Part shown: positions 34,591-44,633 of the stretch, in pieces | How positions within the stretch are numbered: the first letter of the stretch is position 1 | Layout: every line of letters begins with the position of its first letter | Assembly (NCBI RefSeq): GCF_025602895.1 | Contig: NW_026516216.1 | Span: forward strand, 620,001-684,000 | Reading direction: 5' to 3' | Origin: Polychytrium aggregatum | Lineage: Eukaryota > Chytridiomycota > Chytridiomycetes > Polychytriales | DNA length: 64,000 bases | Notes under the pieces: model-generated | Told to the model about the DNA's origin: nothing | Database searches by the model: none | What the model saw: only the letters and a program-made list of their open reading frames with translations | Made by a program: the position numbers and the translations under genes

Positions 34591-35346
34591 TCACCAATCA
34601 AACAAGAATCGTCCAAAGCACGGAACAATGTGGAAGCTTACGACGTTGGGGGCATTCCAGGCGCCGTAGTGCTGAACCCAGTTCTGGGTGTTATCCTGAA
34701 CCATCACGGTTCGGAAAAAGTTCATTCGCCAAAAGGTGCCTTCGGGGCTGTTGACGTTGAAGAGACTGAGGGGAAAGCTCACTTGAGACGACCAAGTCTT
34801 TGCCGCGGGATTGGTGTTGGTGTTTGCACTGATTCCGATGAAGGCACCTTGGTTTCCGTTGTCATAGACGGGAACGAAGAAATGACCAAAGGGAGCACCG
34901 GCGGCCCTGACAAGAGAGGGATTATACACAAAGGACGAGTACGTGACCCCGTTGGGTGCAACTTCGAACTCGAGGTAGTTGCTTGGGTCGTCGGTGCCAG
35001 TCTGAAGGAACGTCTCCATGACGGTGTACGCCCAAATGTTGTCGTTGTGTCCCAGAGTAGAGTTCACATAGTACGACGGCTCGCCGGACGCAACAAATTT
35101 CATGTTGAGATTGGTTTGGTTGTAGCAGAGCTGGACCGTGGCAGGAGGGAAGTTGAACTGGGGCTCGGAGACAAGGTCAGTCGCAATCTGCAAGGTCAAG
35201 ATGGGGTTCCACTCAGACTCGGTCCCGCACTTGGTGATGCGGTAAGTGTTCGGGTTGCTGCAGCCATATTGGGCGGCAAGGCTCGAGCCCGTCGAAGCGG
35301 AGATCAAGGTACCAAGAACAACGGCGACAGCTCCAGCGATTCTCAT
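34591..35346 (-). CDS. Secreted CBM9/DOMON-like carbohydrate-binding protein
   Basis: A single exon of 251 aa. The signal peptide MRIAGAVAVVLGTLISASTG is followed by an all-beta domain: WNPILTLQIATDL, ATVQLCYNQTNLNMKFVASG, NSTLGHNDNIWAYTVMETFL, SNYLEFEVAPNGVTYSSFVYNP, SFPLSLFN, GTFWRMNFFRTV and a terminal SFHIVPCFGRFLF. The YLEFEVxPxG, WRMNFxR and FHxPxxFG blocks are typical of fungal CBM9-like (DOMON-related) secreted proteins. It probably binds sugars outside the cell. A GTAAGC that looks like a donor lies near 34640, but reading through gives the conserved FHxPxxFG end, so no intron is called. The Met at 35346 was chosen by the signal peptide. Confidence 0.8.
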   Translation of the reverse strand: MRIAGAVAVVLGTLISASTGSSLAAQYGCSNPNTYRITKCGTESEWNPILTLQIATDLVSEPQFNFPPATVQLCYNQTNLNMKFVASGEPSYYVNSTLGHNDNIWAYTVMETFLQTGTDDPSNYLEFEVAPNGVTYSSFVYNPSLVRAAGAPFGHFFVPVYDNGNQGAFIGISANTNTNPAAKTWSSQVSFPLSLFNVNSPEGTFWRMNFFRTVMVQDNTQNWVQHYGAWNAPNVVSFHIVPCFGRFLFDW

Positions 35347-35529
35347 TTTGTAGTGGCGATAGAAAGTGGTTAGGAGAGAGGTGTTGGTTTGTTGCGGCAA
35401 TCAAGACCCAAACGTTGAAGGCAAAAGTGTGTCCTCGGGAACCCGTGGGAATCAGGGGCAAAGTCAGAAGGGGAGATGGCGATCTGAGCACTGGTGGCTA
35501 CTTGACGACTCGACTGCTCGAGCTATTTA

Positions 35530-35555
35530 CACTTTATTCAGAAAAAAACGGGACA
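35530..35555 (+). repeat. Left terminal inverted repeat (Fanzor side)
   Basis: 26 bp next to TA. 22 of 26 positions match the corresponding end of the copy at 57786-57811. Confidence 0.85.
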
Positions 35556-35640
35556 ATATAGCCGTTTCCATGAACATGTAGTATGTGCTGTGCTTGCGTC
35601 AAGCAAAGCCACAAGAAATAAAACAGATCACTTTGGCAGC
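35556..35640 (-). ncRNA. Candidate Fanzor guide-RNA (fRNA) 3' region
   Basis: The non-coding gap between the Fanzor stop (35628) and the element end contains a perfect 6-bp hairpin, TGCTTG-CGT-CAAGCA (35591-35605). In studied TnpB and Fanzor loci the guide scaffold overlaps the 3' end of the ORF and continues to the transposon end, with the guide taken from the flank. Here that would place the guide beyond 35530, going toward lower coordinates. This is inferred from position and structure only. Confidence 0.35.
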
Positions 35641-38000
35641 CTCCGAGTGAAGACCACCGGTCGCTCTCCGATCTCCACAATCGACCTGCATACTGTGATC
35701 ATGTTGCGCGCCGCATTGACGTCGCGATTCCACACTGTCCGGCAGCTGGGATTCTTGCAGCTCCTGACAAAGTGGGAATTCGCAACACTGGGCGCATCGA
35801 GTCCTTCCAACCGAACTGGCTCCAGGCACTTGGAGCACACTTGCGAGGTGTTGAACTCGTTCGTCGAGGCCACCTTGACGCTTCCATGATGGTGATTGGG
35901 ACGGCGTCGGTGGTGCTCGAATTGCTCAAAGTACCGAGCGAACCGCTGCCTCCGAGGGCTGGATGCATAGCCCTTGCCCTGTCGCCATGACGCATTGCCA
36001 AAGGCGATCACCACATCGGTCCGTATCGGGGCGTGCTTCAGGACGGCCTTGCACATCCTGTCGACGGCCACTTGGCGCCTCTTGTGGCCTGTGAAGCGAT
36101 GGTGACGGGCCTTCTTGCCAAGGTGGAAGTCGAGCTGCACTCGCAGCTCCGGTCGCAGGACATGGGTGAGATGGACCTTGAAAGCCTCCGAGGACGACAC
36201 CTTGGGCGAGGGGGTGGTCGACATCCAGGTCTCGATGCTGAGTCGATACTTCATGATATTGTGCCACTTGGTGTTGGACGTATGGCCACACATGTGCTGG
36301 TAGTGACCATTGGAGAATGAGACCACCTCGTCTTGGTGACCCGGTGCTTGGATGACCGCCGTGAAGATGGAGCCGACTCCAGGATCGATGCCAATCCAAG
36401 TGGTGCGGTTGGGGTCTGGGTCGCCGATGTGGGCCTGGATGCGCTGCTCGGAAGTCGGAGGAGGCTCGATGGTCTCGGTGTGATCGGTTCGAGGCAGAAA
36501 CTTGACGAGACCGATGGTGCATCCAATGCCATCGGTGCTGATCTCGTAGTTGAACAGCTTCTTGTCCCTGACCCGCTCTTGGAAGAGGGAACTACGCAGC
36601 TTGAAGCAACTGCGCCAGAGACGATCCTGGTTGTTGATGCCGTCATCACCTTGTTCCTTGAGCATGTCCCTGGTGAGTCCAAGGCGTTTCTTTGGACCAA
36701 GGAGCTCCCAGAGAGTGACCGTGTCGATCTTGACATACTTGGCCTTGGTGGTGCACAGAGGAACCATCGTGCACACGGCTGGAGGAGTGTCGAGAGCGAG
36801 CTGCTTGAGTGCCCACTTGAGCCTGGATGCCAGCTTGTTGATCTTGGACTTGGTGGTGCCGAGCTCAGACTTGGCCTTGGTGAACCTCTTGTCGTCGGAG
36901 GGAATGCCTTGGGTAGTGAGCTCGTCTAGCTTGACCTGGCGCTGCAGCTCGGTGACTCGGAGGGCGGGCATGTCACAGTCGATCCACTTGTGGACATTGT
37001 CGACCATCTTGTCTCGGGCGAGGATTCTCACATGGTGTGAGAGGCGGTAGAGGGTCCGGAAGCGGTCCTGGTCGTTGCTGTACCGAAACTCGTCCAGGAT
37101 GTGACCAAAGTCGGGGTAGAGGAACTCGAGATCGGCCTTGGGTGGAGTCTGCCCTGGTTTCTCGAAGAGCTCGAGACAGGCCTCGATGGCTTCGTGCTTG
37201 TGCTTGTTGGCAGGGAAGACGGCAGCGCAGAAGCGGCGAAGGAGTCGCCAGTAGGCCAGGTCGAGGTGGGTGGTGCAGTTGGTAGCATAGGCATTGACAG
37301 CCAGTGTGAGAAGCTGACTGTGAGCACCATCAGGCAGACAAGGGGCCGGAGGCAGGTCTGCATGTCGAGTGGTCTGGTAGTCGCGAAAGGAAGCGACCAG
37401 ATGCTCGTTGTATTTCTCGTTGTCCCCGGTCGGGGAGAGGGCATCGGCCTCGACAATCGTGAAGCATTGGCGGATGAATGCAGGGGTGGACTTGGAGATG
37501 ACGGGGACGGGAAGATCCTGCTCGATGCACCTCAGGATGTGCAGGTTGAGCAGCCTGGATGCCTCGAACTGGATCTGGGTCATGGCCTCGACGGTGGCCT
37601 GGATCTTGTCGCGGAGAGCGGGATTGAGACAACAGCCATCCATCGTCTGCTTGAAGCAGCTGAACTGAGGGGCGGATGACCTTCCATCCACGAGTGGGAC
37701 GACAGAACTCTTGAGGGGGTGATATTTTGGACACTTGCTAGTGTTGCAGCGTTCGTGATCGGTGCCATCGCACTGGCGACATCGCTTGCCGGTACTCGAG
37801 GAAGTAGATGGACCAGGCTCGGTGGGATCGACATCCATTGGATCTGCAGAAGCAGTGGTGGTGAGCGACGGAGCAACAGACGACCAAGCATGCGTGGGGT
37901 CAGAATACGAACCAGAGACAGGCTCCGACTGTGACTTGGCTTTCTTGGGCCTGGGTGGCCGAGGCTGGCCATCACCGGCACCCTTACGCTTCGGAGGCAT
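35628..38000 (-). CDS. Fanzor RNA-guided nuclease (eukaryotic TnpB homologue)
   Basis: An uninterrupted single exon of 790 aa. A basic, nuclear-localisation-like N-terminus (MPPKRKGAGDG...RPKKAK) is followed by a Cys cluster (RCRQCDGTDHERCNTSKC, about 73-90) and a helical region. The RuvC fold starts at about 533: WIGIDPGVGSIF (Asp539), VVIAFGNASW (664-673), NEFNTSQVCSKC (Glu715, Cys722, Cys725), then Cys748 and Cys753, and WNRDVNAARN (Asp760). The spacing from Asp539 to the TS-x-x-C4 zinc finger and the RD fits the published Fanzor signature. The Glu of NEFNTS is a plausible alternative catalytic Glu in the rearranged Fanzor site (inference). TnpB and Fanzor proteins cut DNA guided by an RNA from the element end. 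It lies 251 nt downstream of the transposase stop in the same orientation. Confidence 0.9.
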   Translation of the reverse strand: MPPKRKGAGDGQPRPPRPKKAKSQSEPVSGSYSDPTHAWSSVAPSLTTTASADPMDVDPTEPGPSTSSSTGKRCRQCDGTDHERCNTSKCPKYHPLKSSVVPLVDGRSSAPQFSCFKQTMDGCCLNPALRDKIQATVEAMTQIQFEASRLLNLHILRCIEQDLPVPVISKSTPAFIRQCFTIVEADALSPTGDNEKYNEHLVASFRDYQTTRHADLPPAPCLPDGAHSQLLTLAVNAYATNCTTHLDLAYWRLLRRFCAAVFPANKHKHEAIEACLELFEKPGQTPPKADLEFLYPDFGHILDEFRYSNDQDRFRTLYRLSHHVRILARDKMVDNVHKWIDCDMPALRVTELQRQVKLDELTTQGIPSDDKRFTKAKSELGTTKSKINKLASRLKWALKQLALDTPPAVCTMVPLCTTKAKYVKIDTVTLWELLGPKKRLGLTRDMLKEQGDDGINNQDRLWRSCFKLRSSLFQERVRDKKLFNYEISTDGIGCTIGLVKFLPRTDHTETIEPPPTSEQRIQAHIGDPDPNRTTWIGIDPGVGSIFTAVIQAPGHQDEVVSFSNGHYQHMCGHTSNTKWHNIMKYRLSIETWMSTTPSPKVSSSEAFKVHLTHVLRPELRVQLDFHLGKKARHHRFTGHKRRQVAVDRMCKAVLKHAPIRTDVVIAFGNASWRQGKGYASSPRRQRFARYFEQFEHHRRRPNHHHGSVKVASTNEFNTSQVCSKCLEPVRLEGLDAPSVANSHFVRSCKNPSCRTVWNRDVNAARNMITVCRSIVEIGERPVVFTRRLPK

Positions 38001-38251
38001 GGGGGCAGAGAATGCTGGATGTCTGCCAGTGGTACTGGTCAGAGCAGAGACTTTTTTTATCGTACAATGGCGCGATGATCAGATCAAGGCGAGATGAGGG
38101 AAGAAAGCAGCAGGACGAAGGTGTGGCATTTATACCCGAGAGCAGGAACCCGTCTGCGCGGGCTGGTTGGGGGGGTGACCCTGTTCAAAAATCGCCGAGA
38201 GGTTCAAGCCAGGGATTTGAGCGTGAAAATGGCGGCGTGATTGGAGGGAAC

Positions 38252-39184
38252 TCAACCCCAGAAGCGCATCGCTCGCTCAATCAGCCGTGGGAAGACATCT
38301 GGAAGCACCCTCCGAACGGCAGACTCAAACAGGGTCACCATTCCGACTCTGAACCCCTCGGACGCATTCAGCGCTGCTGCCTTCCTGTACTGATGCTTCA
38401 CAATCCCAAAGAAGTTCTCGATGGGATTGAAGTCGGGTGAAGCAGGTGGGGTGAAGATCACTGACCATCCTCGGCGATCGATGCAGTCCAGGACAGCCAT
38501 TGTCTTGTGCATGCTGACATTGTCCATCACAATCACAGAGTCGTCTGGGAAGCTCGCTCGCTCAAAGAACTCGACCATCGAGTGTGTCTTGAATGATGTG
38601 GGGATGTACATGCGATGCAGCACACCAGAGTGGTTGATTGCAAATGCAGCCGAGACAGACTTGTGCTTCATGTGATTGCGCTAGCGAAGCGAAGCACCCT
38701 TCGGTGAGTATCCGTAGAGAGGGAAAATGGATCTCCTGATCCCTGTCTCATCGACAAAAACGAATCGCCGCGGGTCGATGGAGCGGACCCGGTCCCTGAA
38801 CTGTGCCACTCGCTCATCCAGTCGCTTGGACTTGTAGAGGTGTGTTGCCCTCTTGTGTGAGAGACCTGCTCGGTGGATGGCAGTGTGGCAGAGTGAGAGT
38901 GATACTTTCCTCTGGAGGATGGACTCGAGCTTGCACCGCAACACAGGACCAGTCTGGAACGGGTCCTGTTCAATCAGGGTGCGAATGACTGGACATGCCT
39001 GCTCGAAGAAAGTGGATCTGCGAGCTGGGACCCGGGATGGGTCATCCAGCTTGCATCCTCGGTGCCATCGATGGATGGTGCTCTTGGACACACTGAATAT
39101 GGAGGCGACCTTACGCAGGCTATGGATGAGGGCGTAGCATCGCAATGCGGCGGTGCGAAAGTCGGATGTGTGGCGAATGGTCAT
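38252..39184 (-). pseudogene. Tc1/mariner (IS630-like) DD34E transposase with one in-frame TAG
   Basis: One continuous frame of 310 codons with a single TAG at 38681-38683 (codon 168). The N-terminal helix-turn-helix (LRKVASIFSVSKSTIHRWHR) is followed by the catalytic FVFVDETGIRR (Asp145), then after the stop VIVMDNVSMHKT (Asp221) and SPDFNPIENFFG (Glu256). There are 34 residues between the second Asp and the Glu, a DD34E triad typical of Tc1-like transposases. No splice signals surround the TAG, so it probably inactivates this copy unless read through or repaired by another source. The transposase would act on the 26-bp terminal repeats at both ends of the element. Confidence 0.85.
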
Positions 39185-39242
39185 GGCCAGCGCGCGATAA
39201 CATTGGGTAGCAAAATATTCGATGAATGGTCAAAATCCCGGG

Positions 39243-39268
39243 TGTCCCGTTTTTTATTGGATTGCCCG
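39243..39268 (-). repeat. Right terminal inverted repeat (transposase side)
   Basis: Inverted relative to 35530-35555. The inner 13 bases are identical and TA follows at 39269-39270. Confidence 0.85.
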
Positions 39269-39270
39269 TA

Positions 39271-40105
39271 AGGTCATCCCCAGTGCAGCCACGCCGTGAT
39301 CATTAGAAGCAACGAACACTTCTATGAAGGCGCAGTGGGGTGATCACCGAGTGCACGAGCTCTCTGCGCGGAAACTCTGGAAGGACGATGGGGAACCTTG
39401 CGATGGCGTGGGTATCCGTCTGCCGTGCACGCAACTCGGGATTGGGTAGAACCGTCCGATTCCGGTGATACCACGGAGAGAAAGTCTGTTAGTGTGACAC
39501 AATCGCTTCTCTGGGGTGATCGGCTCCGCGGGTCGCTTCACCCGGTTCTCAAAACGAAACAGCACAGCACAGTTGCGCGCATCCACCGCCCTCCGCAACA
39601 CGCCCGAGGCCGGCATTGCCGCTGTGCGCTGGTGTGGGCGCCCTCTATTCGCTCGAGGCCGCCTCCATCGTCGCAGTAAGCGTCAAACGTCGCAGCAAGA
39701 GTCGAACGCCGCTCGTGAGAATCGATATCATGTATTCGAGACAAGGTTGTCCAAAAAGTGTTTGCCATCCGCAACTGACAGCGGCGGCGGGAGCAGCCAA
39801 AGTAAAGCAACGAGCTCTTTCCCGTCAGTGAGCACCACTCCGAAGCTCGGAAGGAGTATCGATGCGGGCGTCTGACTGGGAAGGAGGCACAGCGGACATC
39901 AAGATCCTCTGTTTGTGGCGCTCGTCTGGCACCGCTTGTGTTGTCCAATGTCGCTTGACTCCTTGGCGCCGACTGGCGGGGCGCTGTGGGCTCGACGTTC
40001 TTGGTGCCATACGGAGCGAACTTGCTTTCGACGAGTCTGCGGGCTCCATCGATCCTCGGCTCGGATGTGCAGCCATCTCCCGCATCAGAATTCATCCCGC
40101 GGCAT
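39271..40105. other. Gene-free region right of the Fanzor element
   Basis: Contains overlapping Arg/Ser-rich frames on both strands, none with a recognisable domain or splicing pattern. It includes the 3' flank of the EST1/SMG7 gene. Confidence 0.5.
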
Positions 40106-43100
40106 TCAGGACTGAGATGACGCTCCGAAAAGCTGGCTGCCTTCGCCGGGGCGGCTCAAGAGATCCATCCAGTGCATGCCGCGAGGAGACATCTTGTCAA
40201 AAGCGTTGCTGTTTGTCCCAAAAACATCCGCTGACGAAGGCGTCTCCGATGGGTTAGAGCTGAAGGGATAGGTCCAGGGAGATGGGCTCTGGGCGGCGCC
40301 CGAAAGGATCGCAGTGTTGGTAACGATGGCTTGCGTCGGAATCAGCATTCCCCCAAAGCCGGTGGAGGCATTCCGGAACGGCCGATTAAACTCTCCGCTC
40401 CATGTCATTGGCGATGCAGCTGTGGATCTGGGGCTGGCTGTCGAGAGTCCCAAGTGCGCGGTCGGCGCCATGGTTGCGACATGCTCATGGGGTAGTCCCA
40501 CATGAACTGAAGGGACTGGGCGTTGAATAGGTGTTGGCGACGAGTCGATTGCAAGATCTGCGAGTATTCCAAGGTTCTGAGGTTTGCTGCTGATCCAGGA
40601 ACGAAAACGCCGAGATGGTGAGCGCGCGGTTGTGTGCATGAGATCCCGATAATTGATGTCGCACAGCGGACACATTCTTATGTATGATATATGGAGAAAT
40701 CGTAAACTATACCTGATCGCATTACGGGCTTCCATGTCATTGAGCAGCCCCAGAAACGACAGCGTGCCGACCGCATCCGCGCCAGCTCCGAACGAGGAGC
40801 CCAGTTTCTCGGCGCTCAAGTCAAACTCGCCACCGCCGACGTCGACAGCCTTGGTTAGGTCGCTGGGGCACTCCAGTGGCAGAGAATGCATTGAATTTGG
40901 CGACAGTGGAGACTGCCTCGAGGAGCAGGCATTCTCAGGCTCCGCCAGATGATCAAGTGTCTTGAGAGACGAGATTGAGCTCTTGGTCCTCATGTGCTTG
41001 TGATCAAACTTGAGCAGGTCGGTGGGCTCCCCATTTGGAAATCCAGTCGAGATCGGTGCACCCCAAATGTTTTGCTGGTGATGATGGATGATGGGAGAGG
41101 TTGCCCGTGCACGGGCAAATCCTGCCTTGGCGACGCTTGCCAGCGGACTTCCGTTGGATGTCCGTCTCGACTTGAACGTCCGATCGAGGGTGTCATCGGT
41201 GAGGTGAACGCTGCCCGCATCAGGAGTGGGGCTACTGAGGCCAGACTTTGGCCTGCTGGATGTTGCTATCCGCAGAGGCGGATTGTCCTGAGAAGAGTGT
41301 GTCCCGTGGGCTTCGTTCTGTGCGTCAAATGTCGGAGATCGAGCACCTTGGTAGGCTGGTCTGGCGAGGCCCATGGGATCGTGATGACTACGAGAAAGGA
41401 AATCGACTCTGGGCTGTATCGGTTGTCGACGGGGACGGATCGAGCGATTCCTGCGGCTGGAGCAAACAGAGATCCATCAGAAGTCTGGCTCAGGTTATTT
41501 TTTTGCTGGCACACTTGCATCCACAGCGCGATCCTCACCTTTGCAAGCAGCACTGCCTCGATATCGTCGACCATCCAGAAGATGCGAATATCAAACTCGT
41601 CGTAAACGGACACATCATAGTGTCGCTCGCGGCCAGGTGCTCCAAGAGCACTGAGTGAGAACGCCGTCGGTACATGGCTCCCTCCAGTCTTGTGCTGCTG
41701 GGCATCTGTGCCGGCAAAGGGGGTGACAAGCATAAGGGGCGCAAATCCAGAGATTTCGAGACCTTCTGGCGACCGCGGCGGACCCACGGCCTTCACTGCT
41801 GGGGCTTGGGATGAGACTGACGCAGACGAGCCCTGCGGGCCTGAGTCATCGCGCGAAGATACAGGCGCCGTCTCATTCGCATCGCTGTCGCTACAGCGCT
41901 CTGAAAACCCGCAGTCGCGGCCACGTTCTTGAGCCACGGACCGGAGACGGCCAAAGAGCTGCTCGAGAGCATTCCAAAAGTTGTTTGTTGTCCAGTCCGA
42001 CCGGCTCGAGGCGCCGGTGGCCAATCCGTACGTGTTCTTGAAGTCACAGATCGGCGAAAGGGACGTCGGATTCGCGACCAGGTTGGCTTGCGAGCCACTG
42101 GAGTCGTTGGCTACGGAATGCTGTTGCTGCCGCGCGTACACCCACTTCAGGCCAAGATACAGAGTCATATAGCCCATCTTGAACCGAGATTCGTTCCACT
42201 GGCTGCCGATGTCATCATCGCTGCCGTCAGGATCTGTCATGATGAATTCAATGACTGACTGAAGCATTTTGTAGATCAACTGAACCACCTTTTGCTCGAT
42301 TGCCATGTGCTTGCCCTTGGAAAAGTTCTTGGTGGCAACAAACGAGCTTTCACCTGCTGCGGGAGGCTGCCGATTGCTCAGCGAGAGCTTGCTGCTGCCT
42401 GCCTTTGGTCCGCTCAACTGATGGATCTTCTGCTGATGCAGGAAGAGCGAGCTCATATTGATCGTAAAGAGCTTGAAGATCAGATCGCCGGGAGCAGGAG
42501 ATGCGCGAATGAGCCTCAGGAATTCTGGAAAGCCATTTTCGACCTGGATTATGGTGCTCGAAAACAGCGAGAGGCTGTGTTGTGGCAAAGGTGTAGCGTC
42601 AGCGGTCGATCAGATAGACGCATGGTGGACTGGGAGAGGAAGGGCATCCTGCTGGCTGCAAGTCGGGCTGGAGACGCTATGATACAGCGGGCTGCACCGG
42701 AAAACGACACGTAATCGTGGGAACGATGGGCCTTACTTTTCGTCGTTCCCAAAGATACTGCTGTGTAGGCTGAAAAACTGAACAAGAAATGAAAAGATCG
42801 CTCCGGAGGAGCTCTTCAGCACATCTGACGAGCTGACGAGCTCGGCGACCTGGCTCTTGAGGATGCTTCTGCCATGGACCTTGGTCTTCTTCTCGCCGTT
42901 GAGGTGCTCCAACTCGACTTCCCACTTTTTCTTTTCTTTCTCAAAAAAGAGGGCCAAGTTACCCCGAGCAGTAGGAAACGGAAGCTCGATGGCAAGGCTC
43001 CGGAAATAAGACTCGACTGCGCTCACGGCATTGCCGTCATAGGTATCGATGACGGCGAGCTGATTGAAGGGATTTCCGTTTCCAGGAGCGAGCGACAGTG

Positions 43101-44633
43101 CAATGGCATAGAATCTGCGAGCGGACGTCCAGTTCTTCCTTTTCTTTTCGGCATGAATCTCTCGATACCGCGCTACAACAGGGGGGATATTGGTCCGAGA
43201 GAGGTGAGCGCCGATGCTCTCTTCCCTGTGAAACCATCGAGCCTCATTTGTTCACTCGCATAGATTACCGCCAGCTCGCAGCGGACACATACCCAGATCA
43301 CCGAGAAAGATGAGAGATCGATGACAGGCCAGTAAAACCTTGTGCTGAAGCTCGGGTGTCAACTCATCGTCTGCACAGGGATCTAAGCGGGCAAAGACAA
43401 TGGATCGGATACATGAGCCCAAGGTGAATGACGCCTCACAAACGATGACCACCTCGCCAACGATGATCGCCTGAGCACCTCCAACAGCGACTCAGTGCCG
43501 ACACTGTGCCGACACTGTGCCGATGCACACAGAGGCAGTATCGTGGATCGGAGGCCGCATTTGGGCCCACTCGGCTACACCAAGCGTCGGCCGTAGCAGA
43601 AGCGTTGAACAGAGCAGCGGGCAGAGCATGGTATAACCTTGGTCAAGGCGCTCAAAGTCCATTCGGAAGGGCACAATGACTTTATCGGTGACAGGCTGCA
43701 GTCGGAAGCGAGCGGCGAGTTTGACGATCAAGTCCAGATAGAAGCCCTCGGACTCGGTCAGAAAACTTCGGAACTGAGCCGTGAGCTGGCGCAGCTCTCG
43801 GCCGTCCCGTGCAGCTGAGGCCGACGGTTTCTTCTGGCTCGAAAGCTGGGACCACACCATCGTAGCATACAGAGGTACGGTGTACATGAGAATGATGTTC
43901 GGGAGGAGGAGGTGCTGGGGCGAAAGCAACGGTCCCCTCGGCAGGAATTCGGTGGAGGCAGGTTACTGATTGGAAACAGCTCACTAGACTTACATGCCGA
44001 TGCTTTTTCCGAAACTCATCGATAACCCTGTAGTGGATGACTTTCCACAGTGTGGCCTCCAGGTCCTTGGAGAGCGCTAGCTCGAACTCACGAAGTATCA
44101 ACGACTCGATGTTTCCCCGAAGCCTGGCCGGATATGTCCGAAACAGAGTTGGGAGGAAGAGGATTCAGCGTGACGCTCTGTCCGCAAGCTTGCTCTTCAT
44201 CCCCCATGAGCGACCAGACTCGGTTGAGGCGGCGGCGCAGGATATTCGCCTGCCAGCCTCGGCAACGGGCATCTGGTCACAATGATGCGATACTGGACCA
44301 TCGGACCGCTCGCACCACGTACTCGAGTCGAAGCTGGTTGATGGCCTTGTCGAATATCGAGATGTCATCCTTTATCATGGACCTCAGTTCCCGCTCCTGT
44401 GCAGCTATGATGCTGTGGGGTGACGGATTCGTCGTTGCCAGCCGTATTTGCACCGTTTCCACGGTCGATGTCGATGGCCGAGACAAAAGAGTTGACCGAG
44501 ACGCAGGAACAATTTCGGCACCGTCCGATGGGATACAGAGGGATACAGAAGGATAAGCCTTCCGCCGAGTAACCGATCGACTGAGCCGAACCAGCCCACA
44601 CGAGGATATTCTCATGAACCGAAACCGAGCCAC
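40106..44633 (-). CDS. EST1/SMG5-7-family protein (SMG7/Ebs1-like)
   Basis: A multi-exon gene. The N-terminal EST1 region is visible as SIIAAQERELRSMIKDDISI, ILREFELALSKDLEATLW and VIDEFRKKH, then QFRSFLTESEGFYLDLIVKL. The hallmark of the DNA/phosphopeptide-binding TPR domain is created exactly by splicing: CHRSLIFLGDL | ARYREI, then WTSARRFYAIALSLAPGNGN, NQLAVI, AVESYFRSLAIELPFPTARGNL. Downstream come helical repeats and a long Ser/Pro-rich tail with no PIN domain, so it resembles SMG7/Ebs1/Est1 rather than SMG6. Known roles are nonsense-mediated decay via phospho-Upf1 and, for Est1, telomerase recruitment. Several introns are resolved (donors at 43999, 43630, 43270, 42737, 41539 and about 40712). 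The first coding exon and the join near 44300-44110 are uncertain. Confidence 0.8.
43490..43526. repeat. Tandem repeat, 12-bp unit GCCGACACTGTG
   Basis: About three copies, located in an intron of the EST1/SMG7-like gene. Confidence 0.7.

Larger units (their letters stand above)
35530..39268. mobile_element. Composite Tc1/mariner-type element carrying a Fanzor gene
   Basis: A 3739-bp element. Its ends are inverted copies of a 26-bp sequence (35530-35555 and 39243-39268) whose inner 13 bases, AAAAAACGGGACA, are identical and whose outer part is diverged (18 of 26 identical overall). Both ends abut TA (35528-35529 and 39269-39270), the target-site duplication of Tc1/mariner elements. Inside, both on the minus strand, are a DD34E transposase gene and then a Fanzor gene. 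The same terminal sequence recurs at the end of the degenerate copy at 57786-57811, which independently supports the boundary. Fanzors are known passengers of several eukaryotic DNA transposon classes. Confidence 0.85.

Noticed and set aside
34637-34645. GTAAGC donor-like site near the end of the CBM9-like gene
   Set aside because: Reading through gives the conserved FHxPxxFG ending, and no suitable acceptor with that ending was found downstream.
36333-37679. Plus-strand frames opposite the Fanzor gene
   Set aside because: Antisense shadows; all conserved motifs lie on the minus strand.
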